Positions 12,964 through 20,233 of a DNA stretch of 20,233 nucleotides are shown piece by piece. The translations under genes were made by a program, and so were the position numbers. Positions within the stretch are counted from its first letter, which is position 1; each line of letters starts with the position of its first letter. Source of the stretch: Acidobacteriota bacterium (GTDB lineage: Bacteria; Acidobacteriota; Blastocatellia; Pyrinomonadales; Pyrinomonadaceae); NCBI GenBank assembly GCA_023391155.1, contig JAEWBM010000030.1, forward strand, positions 1 to 20,233, written 5' to 3'. The notes beneath the pieces are model-generated. The model saw nothing but the letters and a program-made list of their open reading frames with translations. It did no database searches and was not told the DNA's origin.

Positions 12964-13674
12964 TTATTCCCGCGAGCTGAAGATCGTCAGGATATACCAG
13001 AACAGGAGTGCAATACCTGCAAATAGGGTCAACGACGCCGCAACGTGCTGCTTCGTGTTGTATTGGTGAAGCACCTGCGATGTGTTGTAAAGGATCGCCG
13101 TGCCCGCAAACGCGACCATCACGAATGCGAAAACGCTGCCGAGCGTAAAGCCGAAGATCGCGCTTGCGACGATGAAGCCGAGAGCCGCGAAACCGCCGAT
13201 CGCAACGATGGGCCCGAGGAACGAGAAATCGCTTCGGGTGATAAAGACCGTCGCCGTGATGCCGAGGAACAGGCCGATCGTGGTGATCCCTGCTTTTATC
13301 AGAACAGAGCCATCGTCCGAATAGTATGTCGCCAAAAAGATCAGCGGCACAAATATCACGGCCTCAGCCAGGACGAATACGCCTAGCCCGAGATACTGCG
13401 TGATCGGCGATGTGTCCGACAAGGCCCAGCGGTTCGCCAGGTAAGACACGCCCATAAACAGGCCGAGCACCAGCAGCCAGCCCATCGACCCGCCGCTGAA
13501 GATGACGCTTGCGATCATGTTTGCCGCGCCGCTCTGAAAGAGCGCAAATTCAACGCCGATAAACGCCAGTATCGCCGCTGCCAGCAGCATATACGTGTTG
13601 CGGATAAATCGTGCGCGCTCTGCAGGTAACGCGTTCGCCGCCGTGTTGCCGAAACTTGTAGTGTATTCGTTCAT
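12964..13674 (-). CDS. Bax inhibitor-1/YccA-family membrane protein
   Basis: This encodes 236 residues with about seven transmembrane helices. The cytoplasmic N-terminus (MNEYTTSFGN, then ALPAERARFIRNTY) leads into the first helix, as in bacterial YccA/YbhL proteins. Helix 3 and its loop read VLGLFMGVSYLANRWALS, and the C-terminal helices include AFAGTAILYNTSQVLHQY followed by LTLFAGIALLFWYILTIF, the family's conserved end with an Asn/Asp-type polar site. Bacterial members are pH-sensitive calcium leak channels (BsYetJ) or interact with the FtsH protease (E. coli YccA). Which role applies here cannot be told. The ribosome site is weak. It precedes the peroxiredoxin gene on the same strand with a hairpin between them. 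Confidence 0.9.
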   Translation of the reverse strand: MNEYTTSFGNTAANALPAERARFIRNTYMLLAAAILAFIGVEFALFQSGAANMIASVIFSGGSMGWLLVLGLFMGVSYLANRWALSDTSPITQYLGLGVFVLAEAVIFVPLIFLATYYSDDGSVLIKAGITTIGLFLGITATVFITRSDFSFLGPIVAIGGFAALGFIVASAIFGFTLGSVFAFVMVAFAGTAILYNTSQVLHQYNTKQHVAASLTLFAGIALLFWYILTIFSSRE

Positions 13675-14039
13675 ATTGTCTCGAAACTTAGATTATCTTT
13701 CGGTGAAAAAGTTTGTCCGGAACCGTATTTCGTAGAGCTATTGTAACCCATTTTTCGGAACCTGAGTACTGCTGAAATTGCCACGCTCCGCGGCCGACTG
13801 CGGAAAAATCCACGCCTAAATCCGTCCGATGCCCCGTTTTTACAAGGATCGTATGCGGAATGCCTGTTGCATTGTTCTGATGCAAGGGAAGTGACCGGGC
13901 AAACCGCTCGCTAAGTTCTTTGAAAAGCCAGAGCGGCAACGGCGAACCGGAGTTCTCGCCGACGGGCTTTCCCGATAACGAAAAATTTGATCGATCGACC
14001 GTACACCTGCAGATCGGCCTGATCCGAGTGAGGTGGATC
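13675..14039. other. Intergenic region without a supported gene
   Basis: This 365-nt gap separates divergent genes. It holds a candidate promoter for the YccA-type gene, a perfect inverted repeat TTGCAT-N7-ATGCAA (13867-13885), and the ribosome site of the plus-strand gene at its right end. A 117-codon minus-strand frame spans most of it, but has no ribosome site and no family likeness. Confidence 0.5.
13692..13719 (-). promoter_or_regulatory. Candidate promoter of the YccA-type gene
   Basis: On the minus strand, CGGACA (13719-13714, 4 of 6) and GATAAT (13697-13692, 5 of 6) are 16 nt apart. The predicted start lies only about 11 nt before the ATG. Confidence 0.4.
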
Positions 14040-15773
14040 ATGAAACGAAATATCTTAAAACTTACGTCTCTTGCCCTAACGGGCCTAATTTCTATTACAG
14101 CTTATAGCGGGGCGGCAAACGCCCAACGGACCTCCCGAACCACTTCCACCGAAAAGGTAGAAACCGCAGTGCCGGCACCTCAGATTCCCGGCATCTGGAA
14201 TTTTATGTGGCAAACCGTTGCGAACAACGCAACGGTCATCCCGGGCCCGGGCAACCGAACCCTGAGCAGCTACGGCCATCCCTCGGTCAATACGAAGGGC
14301 CAGGTCGTATTTCGGGGCCGAACCACAATGGGCGGCCAGCGTGTAAGCGGCATTTTCTATCAGCGATCATTGTATCAACCACTTCAAGTGATGGCTGATA
14401 ACCGAATGGAAGTGCCGTTTCCAAATAATCTCGCCGCCGAATTTACCGAATTCTCCGCCTTCCCACGCATCGCGATGAATTCCGACTTTATGTCCATACG
14501 CGGCCTTCACTCCCCGGTATACAGATATATTCTCGAAACCGGTGAAGAAACGCGTATCGGCAACACTGGTATTTATTTCAAGTTCGGCGACGGCCTGTTG
14601 GTAACGGCGGCCTCCCGACTCGGGGCAGTGCCGGAATTTGACTATTTCGGCGTGCCGAACAAGAAGGCACTTGCATTCGACGTATTCCCCGGCCCGCAAG
14701 CGGTCACCGATGAGGGGTACGTGGTCTTCAAAGGCAACTTCACGATCAACGATGAGGAGAACACGGGCATTTTCTACCGGCAGGTCCTTGAAACCCCCGG
14801 CGGCGGCATCGGCTCTCTCCAAATGATCGCAAGTTCGGAAATGTTTATGCCGGATGTACCGTACCCGGTGAAGTTTGATTCCACCTCACCTCCGACGGCG
14901 GTGGGAAACAAGGTTCTTTTCCTTGGTTTGGACAATGAAGAGGACCCCACCTACGGCGGAATATATATGGCCGACCTTGCTCCGGAACCAGTTCTGGAAA
15001 ACATCGCGGGAATAGGCCGGACATTTGCCGGCACTCCCGAACCGCTAACAAGACTCGGTGAGACCATCGCTTTTGACGGCCGCTACGTAGCCTTTTGGGG
15101 AGCGTGGGGGACGGATATGATGCACGTCAAGATGTTTTGCCCCGAGGACGGCAACCGCGAAATTCTGGCTTACTGTAATGGAGTAGATCCCAAGAGCATG
15201 TACGACGAAGAGGCCGACCGCTGGTATCAGTTCAATTTGGTCCCGGAAAATCAAGGCATCTTTGTTTATGACGTACAAACCGGAATGAGCTACATGGCCG
15301 CCGACAATAAAGGGTACCTGAAAGACTTTACATTTTGGGTCTATTCAGGACATGTTCCCGGCGACCATGAGGAGGATTCAGAGCCCCCGCGATGGCGTGG
15401 TGCAGCATTTGTAGCACTCTCGGACGGATGGGTCGCCTTTAAGGGACGGGCCAGCGAACTAACAGGCGACAAAACATATGTCGACCCGGTTGACGGCATC
15501 TACTTGGCGAACCCGATCATCGGTGACGGCCTCAAGATCGTCATTGAAACAGGAATGGACGGTGCCTACCTCGACACGTCGATACCGGAACACTTCCGAG
15601 CGACGCTTCCGATCACCAACGTTGGGATCGAGCGAGACGGTTTCCGCGGTAACAATCTGGCGATCACCGCCACTATGGATGATGGAGAAAACAGCTGGGG
15701 CGGCGTATATGTTATGAGCTATAACTTCAACGCTCCGGGTGCGTTAAGAAATGATTCCAGGATCAAGAGATAA
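14040..15773 (+). CDS. Secreted protein with six beta-propeller-like repeats
   Basis: This encodes 577 residues from ATG 14040, which has GAGGTGG 5 nt upstream; the frame extends 40 codons further but without a ribosome site. A signal peptide of about 28 residues ends SGAANAQ. The mature protein contains about six copies of a unit built on aromatic-V-[VA]-F-x-G, then 10-20 polar residues, then G-[IV]-[FY]: QVVFRGRTTMGGQRVSGIFY, YVVFKGNFTINDEENTGIFY, KVLFLGLDNEEDPTYGGIYM, YVAFWGAWG with a later QGIFVYD, WVAFKGRASELTGDKTYVDP then DGIYLAN, and LAITATMDDGENSWGGVYVM. This recalls DUF7453-type repeats, probably blades of a propeller. There are no catalytic residues or membrane anchor, and two Cys. 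Function is unknown. It is monocistronic and ends at a strong terminator. Confidence 0.82.
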   Translation: MKRNILKLTSLALTGLISITAYSGAANAQRTSRTTSTEKVETAVPAPQIPGIWNFMWQTVANNATVIPGPGNRTLSSYGHPSVNTKGQVVFRGRTTMGGQRVSGIFYQRSLYQPLQVMADNRMEVPFPNNLAAEFTEFSAFPRIAMNSDFMSIRGLHSPVYRYILETGEETRIGNTGIYFKFGDGLLVTAASRLGAVPEFDYFGVPNKKALAFDVFPGPQAVTDEGYVVFKGNFTINDEENTGIFYRQVLETPGGGIGSLQMIASSEMFMPDVPYPVKFDSTSPPTAVGNKVLFLGLDNEEDPTYGGIYMADLAPEPVLENIAGIGRTFAGTPEPLTRLGETIAFDGRYVAFWGAWGTDMMHVKMFCPEDGNREILAYCNGVDPKSMYDEEADRWYQFNLVPENQGIFVYDVQTGMSYMAADNKGYLKDFTFWVYSGHVPGDHEEDSEPPRWRGAAFVALSDGWVAFKGRASELTGDKTYVDPVDGIYLANPIIGDGLKIVIETGMDGAYLDTSIPEHFRATLPITNVGIERDGFRGNNLAITATMDDGENSWGGVYVMSYNFNAPGALRNDSRIKR

Positions 15774-15794
15774 CCACTCACTGACCTGACCCTG

Positions 15795-15827
15795 AAAAAG
15801 GCTCGGCCAACTCGGCCGGGCCTTTTT
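15795..15827. terminator. Bidirectional intrinsic terminator
   Basis: AAAAAGGCTCGGCC (15795-15808) pairs over 14 positions (one G-U) with GGCCGGGCCTTTTT (15814-15827) around a 5-nt loop. Five T end each strand. It serves the repeat protein on the plus strand and the acetyltransferase gene, whose stop codon begins at the next base, on the minus strand. Confidence 0.92.
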
Positions 15828-16328
15828 CTATTCTTCAGGCGAAAGGTCGAGGCTCAGAATGATCTCATCTTCCAGGATGTCGCCGGTAGGTACGAAGCCG
15901 AACTTCATATAAAAGTTTCTCGGGCCCTCGTCTCCGGGTACGCACGATGTCAGAAAAACGTCGAGCTTCGTTCGATCCCGAACGTGTTCCACGATCAGCT
16001 CAAGGGCCCGTTTGCCGAATCCAAGCCCCTGATACCGGTGGTCCAGCATAAAGCGCCAAAGGCAGATGGGGTTTTCGGTATCGGGGTCGATCTGCGTGTG
16101 GTCCTCGATCATTACAAAGCCCACCGGCGTTTCATCCGCATAGATCGCCCGATACCACGCCTCCGGGTGAAAGAGTGCCTGGGCAAGAGACTCGGAGTTC
16201 GTTGCCACAAAGGTGCGCTGGCTCTCCGCAACGCTGAGGCTGCAGATCGCCCTCACGGTATCCTTGGTGATCTCGCGCAATGTGATCTCAGATGCACGGG
16301 TAGGCAGCGGGTGCTCCGTAGTGTTCAT
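15828..16328 (-). CDS. GNAT-family N-acetyltransferase, polyamine-acetyltransferase-like
   Basis: This encodes 166 residues from ATG 16328; longer frames upstream are shadow of the neighbouring gene. The GNAT fold is complete. Beta 1 is ITLREITKDTVRAICSL, then come SQRTFVATNSESLAQALF, IYADETPVGFVMIEDH and the acetyl-CoA loop RYQGLGFGKRALELI (Q-x-x-G-x-G type), ending with GPRNFYMKFGFVPTGD. The overall pattern, with FVA-N-SLAQA after the first helix and VGF-MIED before the core, matches BltD/PaiA-like spermine/spermidine acetyltransferases, which use acetyl-CoA to neutralise polyamines. That substrate assignment is by likeness only. It lies 32 nt downstream of the EEP-fold gene on the same strand. 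Confidence 0.85.
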   Translation of the reverse strand: MNTTEHPLPTRASEITLREITKDTVRAICSLSVAESQRTFVATNSESLAQALFHPEAWYRAIYADETPVGFVMIEDHTQIDPDTENPICLWRFMLDHRYQGLGFGKRALELIVEHVRDRTKLDVFLTSCVPGDEGPRNFYMKFGFVPTGDILEDEIILSLDLSPEE

Positions 16329-16360
16329 AGTGCTAAGAATAGCGCCTTGCAGGCCCGAGG

Positions 16361-17422
16361 TCACAATGCTTCCCGTTCGTGGGCCATCTGTATCGTGCGC
16401 TCCGCGTCGACCACTTCCTCTGCCTCGGGCTCGAGCTCCTCCTGTTCTAACGGAGCGTCCCACTCGAGCGAAAGCTCGATATAGACCGGAAAGTGATCGG
16501 AGCCTATGTTCCGCAGCCGCCGAAAATCGGCAACGCGGAAATGCTTGGAATGAAAAAAGTGATCAAGGGGAAACCGAAGGAGCGGGATCCCGGCATGGAA
16601 CGTGTGATAGAAACCCCGGCCAACTCGCGGGTCCAGCAAGCCGCTGATGTTTTGGAACAGATAGTTGGTGCGCGACCATGCAACATCGTTCAGATCCCCG
16701 AAAACTATGAACGGGCGGGGGTCCTCGCGATTCTCCTTTCCGACTATCAGGATCTCGGCGTCTCGCGGGAGCGAATCGGATTCCTCTGTTGGAACAGGCG
16801 GCCGGGGATGGAGGCATCGGATCTCGATCCGGGTGCCGTTCGCAAGCCTCACGCCCGAATGGATCGAGGGGATGTCATCCTGAATGAGGAACTTGACCTC
16901 CGGGTCGATCAGGTCAAGCCTTGAATAGAGCAGCATCCCGTAGGTGTTCTCCAGCGGGTGAAGTACGCGGTGCGGGTACCGGCATTCAAGCTCGGCCATC
17001 TGCTCCTGCCACCACTGATCGGTCTCGACCAGCAGCACGACATCCGGGTCGCGTGCTTCGATGAGGTCGCGAAGCCGGCCGGCATCGCGATTTGTCATCA
17101 GGACATTGGAAAATAAGATCTTTATCCGCGGGGCATCCGGACTCTTCGCAGCCTGCACCTGCTTTGATGCCAGCCGCGTGTACGGGAACATCATATACGC
17201 CTGATATGCCAGGCTCGCGGCCAGGGCGGCGGCAAAGGCAACGCTGAACCAGGAATCAAGACCCGTTAAAAGAACATAAGCGATAAGAACAGCGGCAGCA
17301 ATAAAAACGATCTGGAGCCGAGGGAAATCAAAGATCCTGATCCACCAAGCTTCGTGCTTGATTATCGGGACGAGCGTCATCACGATCATGACAGCACCGA
17401 TGATCTCGAGAGCTAACTCCAT
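16361..17422 (-). CDS. Membrane-anchored endonuclease/exonuclease/phosphatase-fold protein
   Basis: This encodes 353 residues. Three hydrophobic helices (about 3-21, 36-53, 57-80) are followed by an EEP catalytic domain (about 98-318). Its motifs are in order: FSNVLMTN (metal-site Asn), LLVETD (catalytic Glu133), YGMLLYSR, CLHPRPP, the FGDLNDVAW metal/catalytic box, FPLDHFF, and GSDHFPV (catalytic Asp-His pair). All key residues are present, so it should be an active metal-dependent phosphodiesterase. The same architecture is common in bacterial proteins of unknown substrate (nucleic acid, phospholipid head group or inositol-phosphate type). A very acidic tail (about 325-353) is an unusual addition. 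No good ribosome site is seen. It probably forms an operon with the acetyltransferase gene. Confidence 0.88.
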   Translation of the reverse strand: MELALEIIGAVMIVMTLVPIIKHEAWWIRIFDFPRLQIVFIAAAVLIAYVLLTGLDSWFSVAFAAALAASLAYQAYMMFPYTRLASKQVQAAKSPDAPRIKILFSNVLMTNRDAGRLRDLIEARDPDVVLLVETDQWWQEQMAELECRYPHRVLHPLENTYGMLLYSRLDLIDPEVKFLIQDDIPSIHSGVRLANGTRIEIRCLHPRPPVPTEESDSLPRDAEILIVGKENREDPRPFIVFGDLNDVAWSRTNYLFQNISGLLDPRVGRGFYHTFHAGIPLLRFPLDHFFHSKHFRVADFRRLRNIGSDHFPVYIELSLEWDAPLEQEELEPEAEEVVDAERTIQMAHEREAL

Positions 17423-17431
17423 AGTTTAGAA

Positions 17432-17468
17432 GAATATAATAAAGGCGGCCCCGACCGGAACCGCCTTT
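17432..17468 (-). terminator. Intrinsic terminator of pckG
   Basis: On the minus strand, AAAGGCGG pairs with CCGCCTTT (arms 17461-17468 and 17441-17448) around a 12-nt loop that contains a CCG/CGG inner pairing, and is followed by ATTATATT. It lies 23 nt past the pckG stop. The AT-rich end also lies just before the next gene's ATG and may double as its -10 region. Confidence 0.8.
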
Positions 17469-17491
17469 CACAGTAGGTTAGCGCTAAGCAG

Positions 17492-19384
17492 CTATTCGCC
17501 CTTTGCCGCTGCCATCGGCTCTTCATGCTCGCCCGGACGGGGAGCGGCGAGGCCAAGCTCGGGAGCACGCCAAAGATTTGAAACCAACAGCTCGCGGATA
17601 AATGTCAGTTCACGCGGCAGCCGGTCATAGAGCGCAAAGAAAAGATCGTCGTGAGTCGATATCTCTTTGATCCAAAGATCGCGGTGAATTTTCATCACGG
17701 CATCGAACTGTTCCTTTGTGTAATCCAGCCCGCGCCAGTCGATATCCTCATAACGCGGCATCCAGCCGAGCGGGGTTTCAAAGCCCTTGGACTTACCGCG
17801 CGAACGTTCGACGATCCATTTCAGGACACGCATATTTTCGCCAAAGCCGGGCCACATAAACTTGCCGTTCTCATCCTTGCGGAACCAGTTGACCGAAAAG
17901 ATCGGCGGCGGCTCGGGGATCTGGCGGCCGAAATCGAGCCATTGTGCGAAGTAATCGCCCATGTGATATCCGGCGAAAGGAAGCATTGCAAAAGGGTCGC
18001 GGCGGACCTCGCCGATATTGCCGAAGGCTGCAGCCGTCATTTCTGAGCCCATCGTCGCAGCCTGGTAGACTCCGAACGCCCAGTTAAATGACTGCTGAAT
18101 CAGCGGCACCACCGTGTTGCGGCGTCCGCCGAAAACGAACGCTGAAACCGGTACTCCCGCGGGATTATCAAAGTCCTCATCCACACTCGGGCACTGCGTT
18201 ATCGAGGCTGTAAAGCGGGCATTCGGATGAGCAGCGGGTTTGTCGCTGTCGGGGGTCCAATCGTTGCCCTGCCAGTCTATGAGGTGTGAAGGTTTGTCAC
18301 CGTCAATGCCCTCCCACCACACGTCACCGTCGTCGGTGAGGGCGACGTTTGTGAAGATGGTGTTCCCCTTGATCGTCTCCATCGCGTTGGGGTTGGTGGC
18401 GTAGTTGGTTCCCGGGGCTACTCCAAAGAAGCCCGCTTCCGGGTTGATCGCCCGCAGCCGGCGGTTCTCGTCCGGCTTGATCCAGGCGATGTCGTCACCG
18501 ACGGTCGTGACCTCCCAGCCCTCTTCCTGGAAAGCCTTTGGCGGAATCAGCATTGCAAAGTTCGTCTTGCCGCAGGCCGACGGGAAAGCGGCGCAGACAT
18601 AATCCTTGCGGCCGTCGGGCGATTTCACGCCGACGATAAGCATATGCTCGGCGAGCCAGCCCTCGTCGCGGCCGATGTTCGACGCGATACGAAGTGCGAG
18701 GCATTTTTTACCTAGCAGTGCGTTACCGCCGTAACCCGAGCCATAGGAAACGATCGATCTTTCCTCGGGATAGTGAACGATATATTTGTCTTTCGGATCC
18801 GGCGAGCAGGGCCAGGGTACATCCTGCTGCCCTTCGGCGAGGGGCATGCCGACAGAGTGGAGACACTTTACGAATTCGCCGTTGCCCAACGCATCAAGGG
18901 CCTTCGTTCCCATGCGGGTCATGATCCGCATACTTACCGCTACATAAGGCGAGTCTGTGAGCTGCACTCCGAACTGCGAGATCGGCGAGCCGATCGGGCC
19001 CATACAGAAGGGGACGACATACATCGTGCGGCCCTTCATCGATCCCCGAAACTTCGGATCGAGGACCGCTTTCATCTCACGCGGCGCCATCCAATTGTTG
19101 GTGGGGCCGGCATCGGCTTTCGAAAGCGAGCAGATATAGGTTCGGTCTTCGACGCGAGCGACGTCTGATGGGTGCGAGCGGGCAAGAAAGCTGTCGGGGC
19201 GTTTTTCGGGATTCAATTTGATAAAGGTCCCCGCCTCGACCATCTCGTTGCAGAGACGGTCATACTCTTCCTGCGAGCCGTCACACCAATAGACAGCATC
19301 CGGCTGACACTGTTCCACCATCTGGGTGACCCACTTGATCAGCTTTTCATTAGTTACATTACCTGGAATATTCAGATCCGGCAT
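17492..19384 (-). CDS. pckG: Phosphoenolpyruvate carboxykinase (GTP)
   Basis: It converts oxaloacetate and GTP to phosphoenolpyruvate, CO2 and GDP, the entry step of gluconeogenesis. At 630 residues it matches the GTP-type family (about 590-630), not the shorter ATP type. Seen are RSHPSDVARVEDRTYICS near residue 70, YVVPFCMGPIGSPISQFGVQ, the substrate loop SYGSGYGGNALLGKKCLALR (213-232), the P-loop with reactive Cys in AAFPSACGKTNFAML (Cys271), VGDDIAWIK (kinase-2, metal Asp), PGTNYATNPNA, and FVFGGRRNTVVPLI. The C-terminal third includes FRKDENGKFMWPGFGENMRV, the nucleotide-base pocket. GGAGACC is 7-8 nt before the ATG. It is monocistronic, with a terminator after it. Confidence 0.97.
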   Translation of the reverse strand: MPDLNIPGNVTNEKLIKWVTQMVEQCQPDAVYWCDGSQEEYDRLCNEMVEAGTFIKLNPEKRPDSFLARSHPSDVARVEDRTYICSLSKADAGPTNNWMAPREMKAVLDPKFRGSMKGRTMYVVPFCMGPIGSPISQFGVQLTDSPYVAVSMRIMTRMGTKALDALGNGEFVKCLHSVGMPLAEGQQDVPWPCSPDPKDKYIVHYPEERSIVSYGSGYGGNALLGKKCLALRIASNIGRDEGWLAEHMLIVGVKSPDGRKDYVCAAFPSACGKTNFAMLIPPKAFQEEGWEVTTVGDDIAWIKPDENRRLRAINPEAGFFGVAPGTNYATNPNAMETIKGNTIFTNVALTDDGDVWWEGIDGDKPSHLIDWQGNDWTPDSDKPAAHPNARFTASITQCPSVDEDFDNPAGVPVSAFVFGGRRNTVVPLIQQSFNWAFGVYQAATMGSEMTAAAFGNIGEVRRDPFAMLPFAGYHMGDYFAQWLDFGRQIPEPPPIFSVNWFRKDENGKFMWPGFGENMRVLKWIVERSRGKSKGFETPLGWMPRYEDIDWRGLDYTKEQFDAVMKIHRDLWIKEISTHDDLFFALYDRLPRELTFIRELLVSNLWRAPELGLAAPRPGEHEEPMAAAKGE

Positions 19385-19428
19385 AAAAGGTCTCCAAAAA
19401 AATTGAGCTTAAAGTTTTCCGTAAATGA

Positions 19429-19448
19429 TAAAAGCGGGCCAAACCCGC
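19429..19448 (-). terminator. Short GC hairpin with T run between the EamA gene and pckG
   Basis: The stem GCGGG (19434-19438) with CCCGC (19444-19448) encloses a 5-nt loop and is followed on the minus strand by TTTTATC. It lies 55 nt past the stop of the EamA-type gene and most simply terminates that transcript. Confidence 0.6.
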
Positions 19449-19459
19449 AAGAAATAGAA

Positions 19460-19490
19460 ATTATCTCACAAGCTTAGCACAATCTGTCTA
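19460..19490 (-). promoter_or_regulatory. Candidate pckG promoter upstream of the hairpin
   Basis: On the minus strand, TAGACA (19490-19485) and GATAAT (19465-19460), the latter extended by TGA, are 19 nt apart, slightly long. The start near 19453 would put the GCGGG hairpin at the very 5' end of the pckG leader. Confidence 0.35.
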
Positions 19491-19502
19491 AATTGTAACG
19501 AT

Positions 19503-20233
19503 TCAGGAGGTTGTTGCGGCCATACGACGAGCATATTGCCGGAGGGTGTGCACCGCGACCGCGGCTATGATAACTATTCCGCCCGCGACCGCCCAAAATG
19601 AGGGCCGTTCCCCAACGAAAAGGAAAACCCAGATCGGGTTCAGCAGCGGCTCGATAAAGCCGATAATACTGGCATCGAGCGATCGCACGCCCGCCGCAAC
19701 TCCTTTCGTAAAGAGAATGTAAGCGATGCCGATCTGAAAGATACCGAGAAAGGCGAGGGCTGCAAGGTCCGCTGCGCCAAGTGCTATCGGCATCGACGGA
19801 GCTATCAACGTGATCATCACAAACACGATGATCAAGTTGCCGTAAAATACCGAAACTGCCGGATTCCGCTGCAGCGTCCGCGGGTGGCGGAGAAAGATGA
19901 AATATAGGCCGAACGCGACACCTGAAAGCAGCCCGGCGATGTTTCCTGCAAAGACGTTCGGAGCGGTCGCGGACGACTGGTCCTCTAAAAAGAAAAGAGA
20001 CATCCCGACAAAGCAGAATACGCCCGTAACAACGTCGCGAATGCGAAACGGCTCTTTCAATATGAAGGGGGCGAGCAGCAGGATGTAGACCGGTGCCGTC
20101 TACTGCAAAAATATCGCGTTCGCGGCCGTCGTGTTCTTTGTTGGGTAGACGAAAAGCGTGAGGGTGATGGGGTTAAGCGACGAAGTGAAAAGCGTTAAGA
20201 GGTCGAGCCTGAGGCCCTTTTTATAGGTGAAAA
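19503..20233 (-). pseudogene. EamA/DMT-family transporter with in-frame TAG (partial at right edge)
   Basis: The minus-strand frame is open from the right edge to the stop at 19503, except for one TAG at 20102-20100. Upstream of it the frame reads TTAANAIFLQ and downstream TAPVYILLLAPFILKEPF. In EamA transporters this junction is LQ-Tyr-TAP, so a Tyr codon has become amber by one base. The rest is a normal second EamA repeat with hydrophobic helices about every 25 residues, including NIAGLLSGVAFGLYFIFLR and SIIGFIEPLLNPIWVFLFVGE. These proteins export or import metabolites across the inner membrane; the substrate is unknown. It is either a recent pseudogene or a sequence error. The TTG at 20060 could restart translation, but would lack the first half of the transporter. 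Confidence 0.8.

Noticed and set aside
13920..14039. A 40-codon N-terminal extension of the repeat protein.
   Set aside because: The ATG at 14040 has a strong ribosome site and begins a classic signal peptide, which would be buried by the extension.
13688..14041. A 117-codon minus-strand open frame covering the gap between the YccA-type gene and the repeat protein.
   Set aside because: It has no ribosome site and no recognisable domain, ends next to the YccA-type promoter, and its ATG lies inside the start-codon region of the plus-strand gene. It is best taken as chance.
16329..16463. A longer N-terminus for the acetyltransferase.
   Set aside because: The extension overlaps the end of the EEP-fold gene in another frame, is Arg/Gly-rich and lies outside the GNAT fold.
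20100..20102. TAG as a recoded (pyrrolysine) codon in the EamA transporter.
   Set aside because: The position is a structural Tyr in relatives, there is no sign of a pyrrolysine system, and a one-base nonsense change or sequence error explains it.

Overview
The window reads as chromosomal DNA of a free-living, moderately GC-rich, Gram-negative-type bacterium, most likely an Acidobacteriota member of the Blastocatellia/Pyrinomonadaceae kind. That placement is inference. It rests on a lipoprotein with an Asn-Ala-rich stretch, a secreted VWFA protein beside a PknB-type kinase, a GTP-type PEP carboxykinase, and the overall mix of genes. There are no phage genes, transposases, CRISPR arrays or rRNAs. 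Nearly every gene is a housekeeping or cell-envelope gene, and intergenic gaps are short and often closed by clear intrinsic terminators.

Layout, left to right. At 1-842 is the 3' part of an M50 site-2-type metalloprotease with paired CBS domains. At 849-1479 are two small minus-strand genes, a Cys4 zinc-ribbon protein and a two-helix membrane protein. At 1607-1791 is a complete tRNA-Phe(GAA) unit with consensus promoter, encoded CCA and perfect terminator. A consensus plus-strand promoter then drives a structured leader and a small lipoprotein (1842-2392), which converges on recA (2410-3420, minus). Two translationally coupled minus-strand genes follow, a secreted TPR protein and a secreted protein of unknown function (3543-5638). 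A divergent promoter pair separates them from a plus-strand run: Ser/Thr kinase with polytopic membrane tail, secreted VWFA protein, then xseA, a membrane-anchored protein and xseB (5796-12144).

At 12320-15773 lie a secreted peroxiredoxin whose peroxidatic position is an in-frame TGA, a Bax-inhibitor-1/YccA-type membrane protein, and a large secreted repeat protein. At 15828-19384, all minus strand, are a GNAT acetyltransferase, a membrane-anchored endonuclease/exonuclease/phosphatase-fold protein and pckG. The right edge holds an EamA-type transporter interrupted by an in-frame TAG.

The most notable signal is the peroxiredoxin at 12320-12883. The frame is open on both sides of one TGA, which sits where the catalytic cysteine belongs, and a SECIS-like hairpin follows 15 nt later. 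The best reading is a periplasmic selenoprotein rather than a pseudogene. Other items of interest are a roughly 110-residue Thr-rich insertion in the kinase activation segment, a tRNA-Phe leader complementary to its own terminator arm, a strong hairpin in the lipoprotein leader, an extra membrane-protein gene inside the xseA-xseB operon, a probable leaderless xseA mRNA, and an A/G-rich inverted repeat that runs into the peroxiredoxin 3' end.
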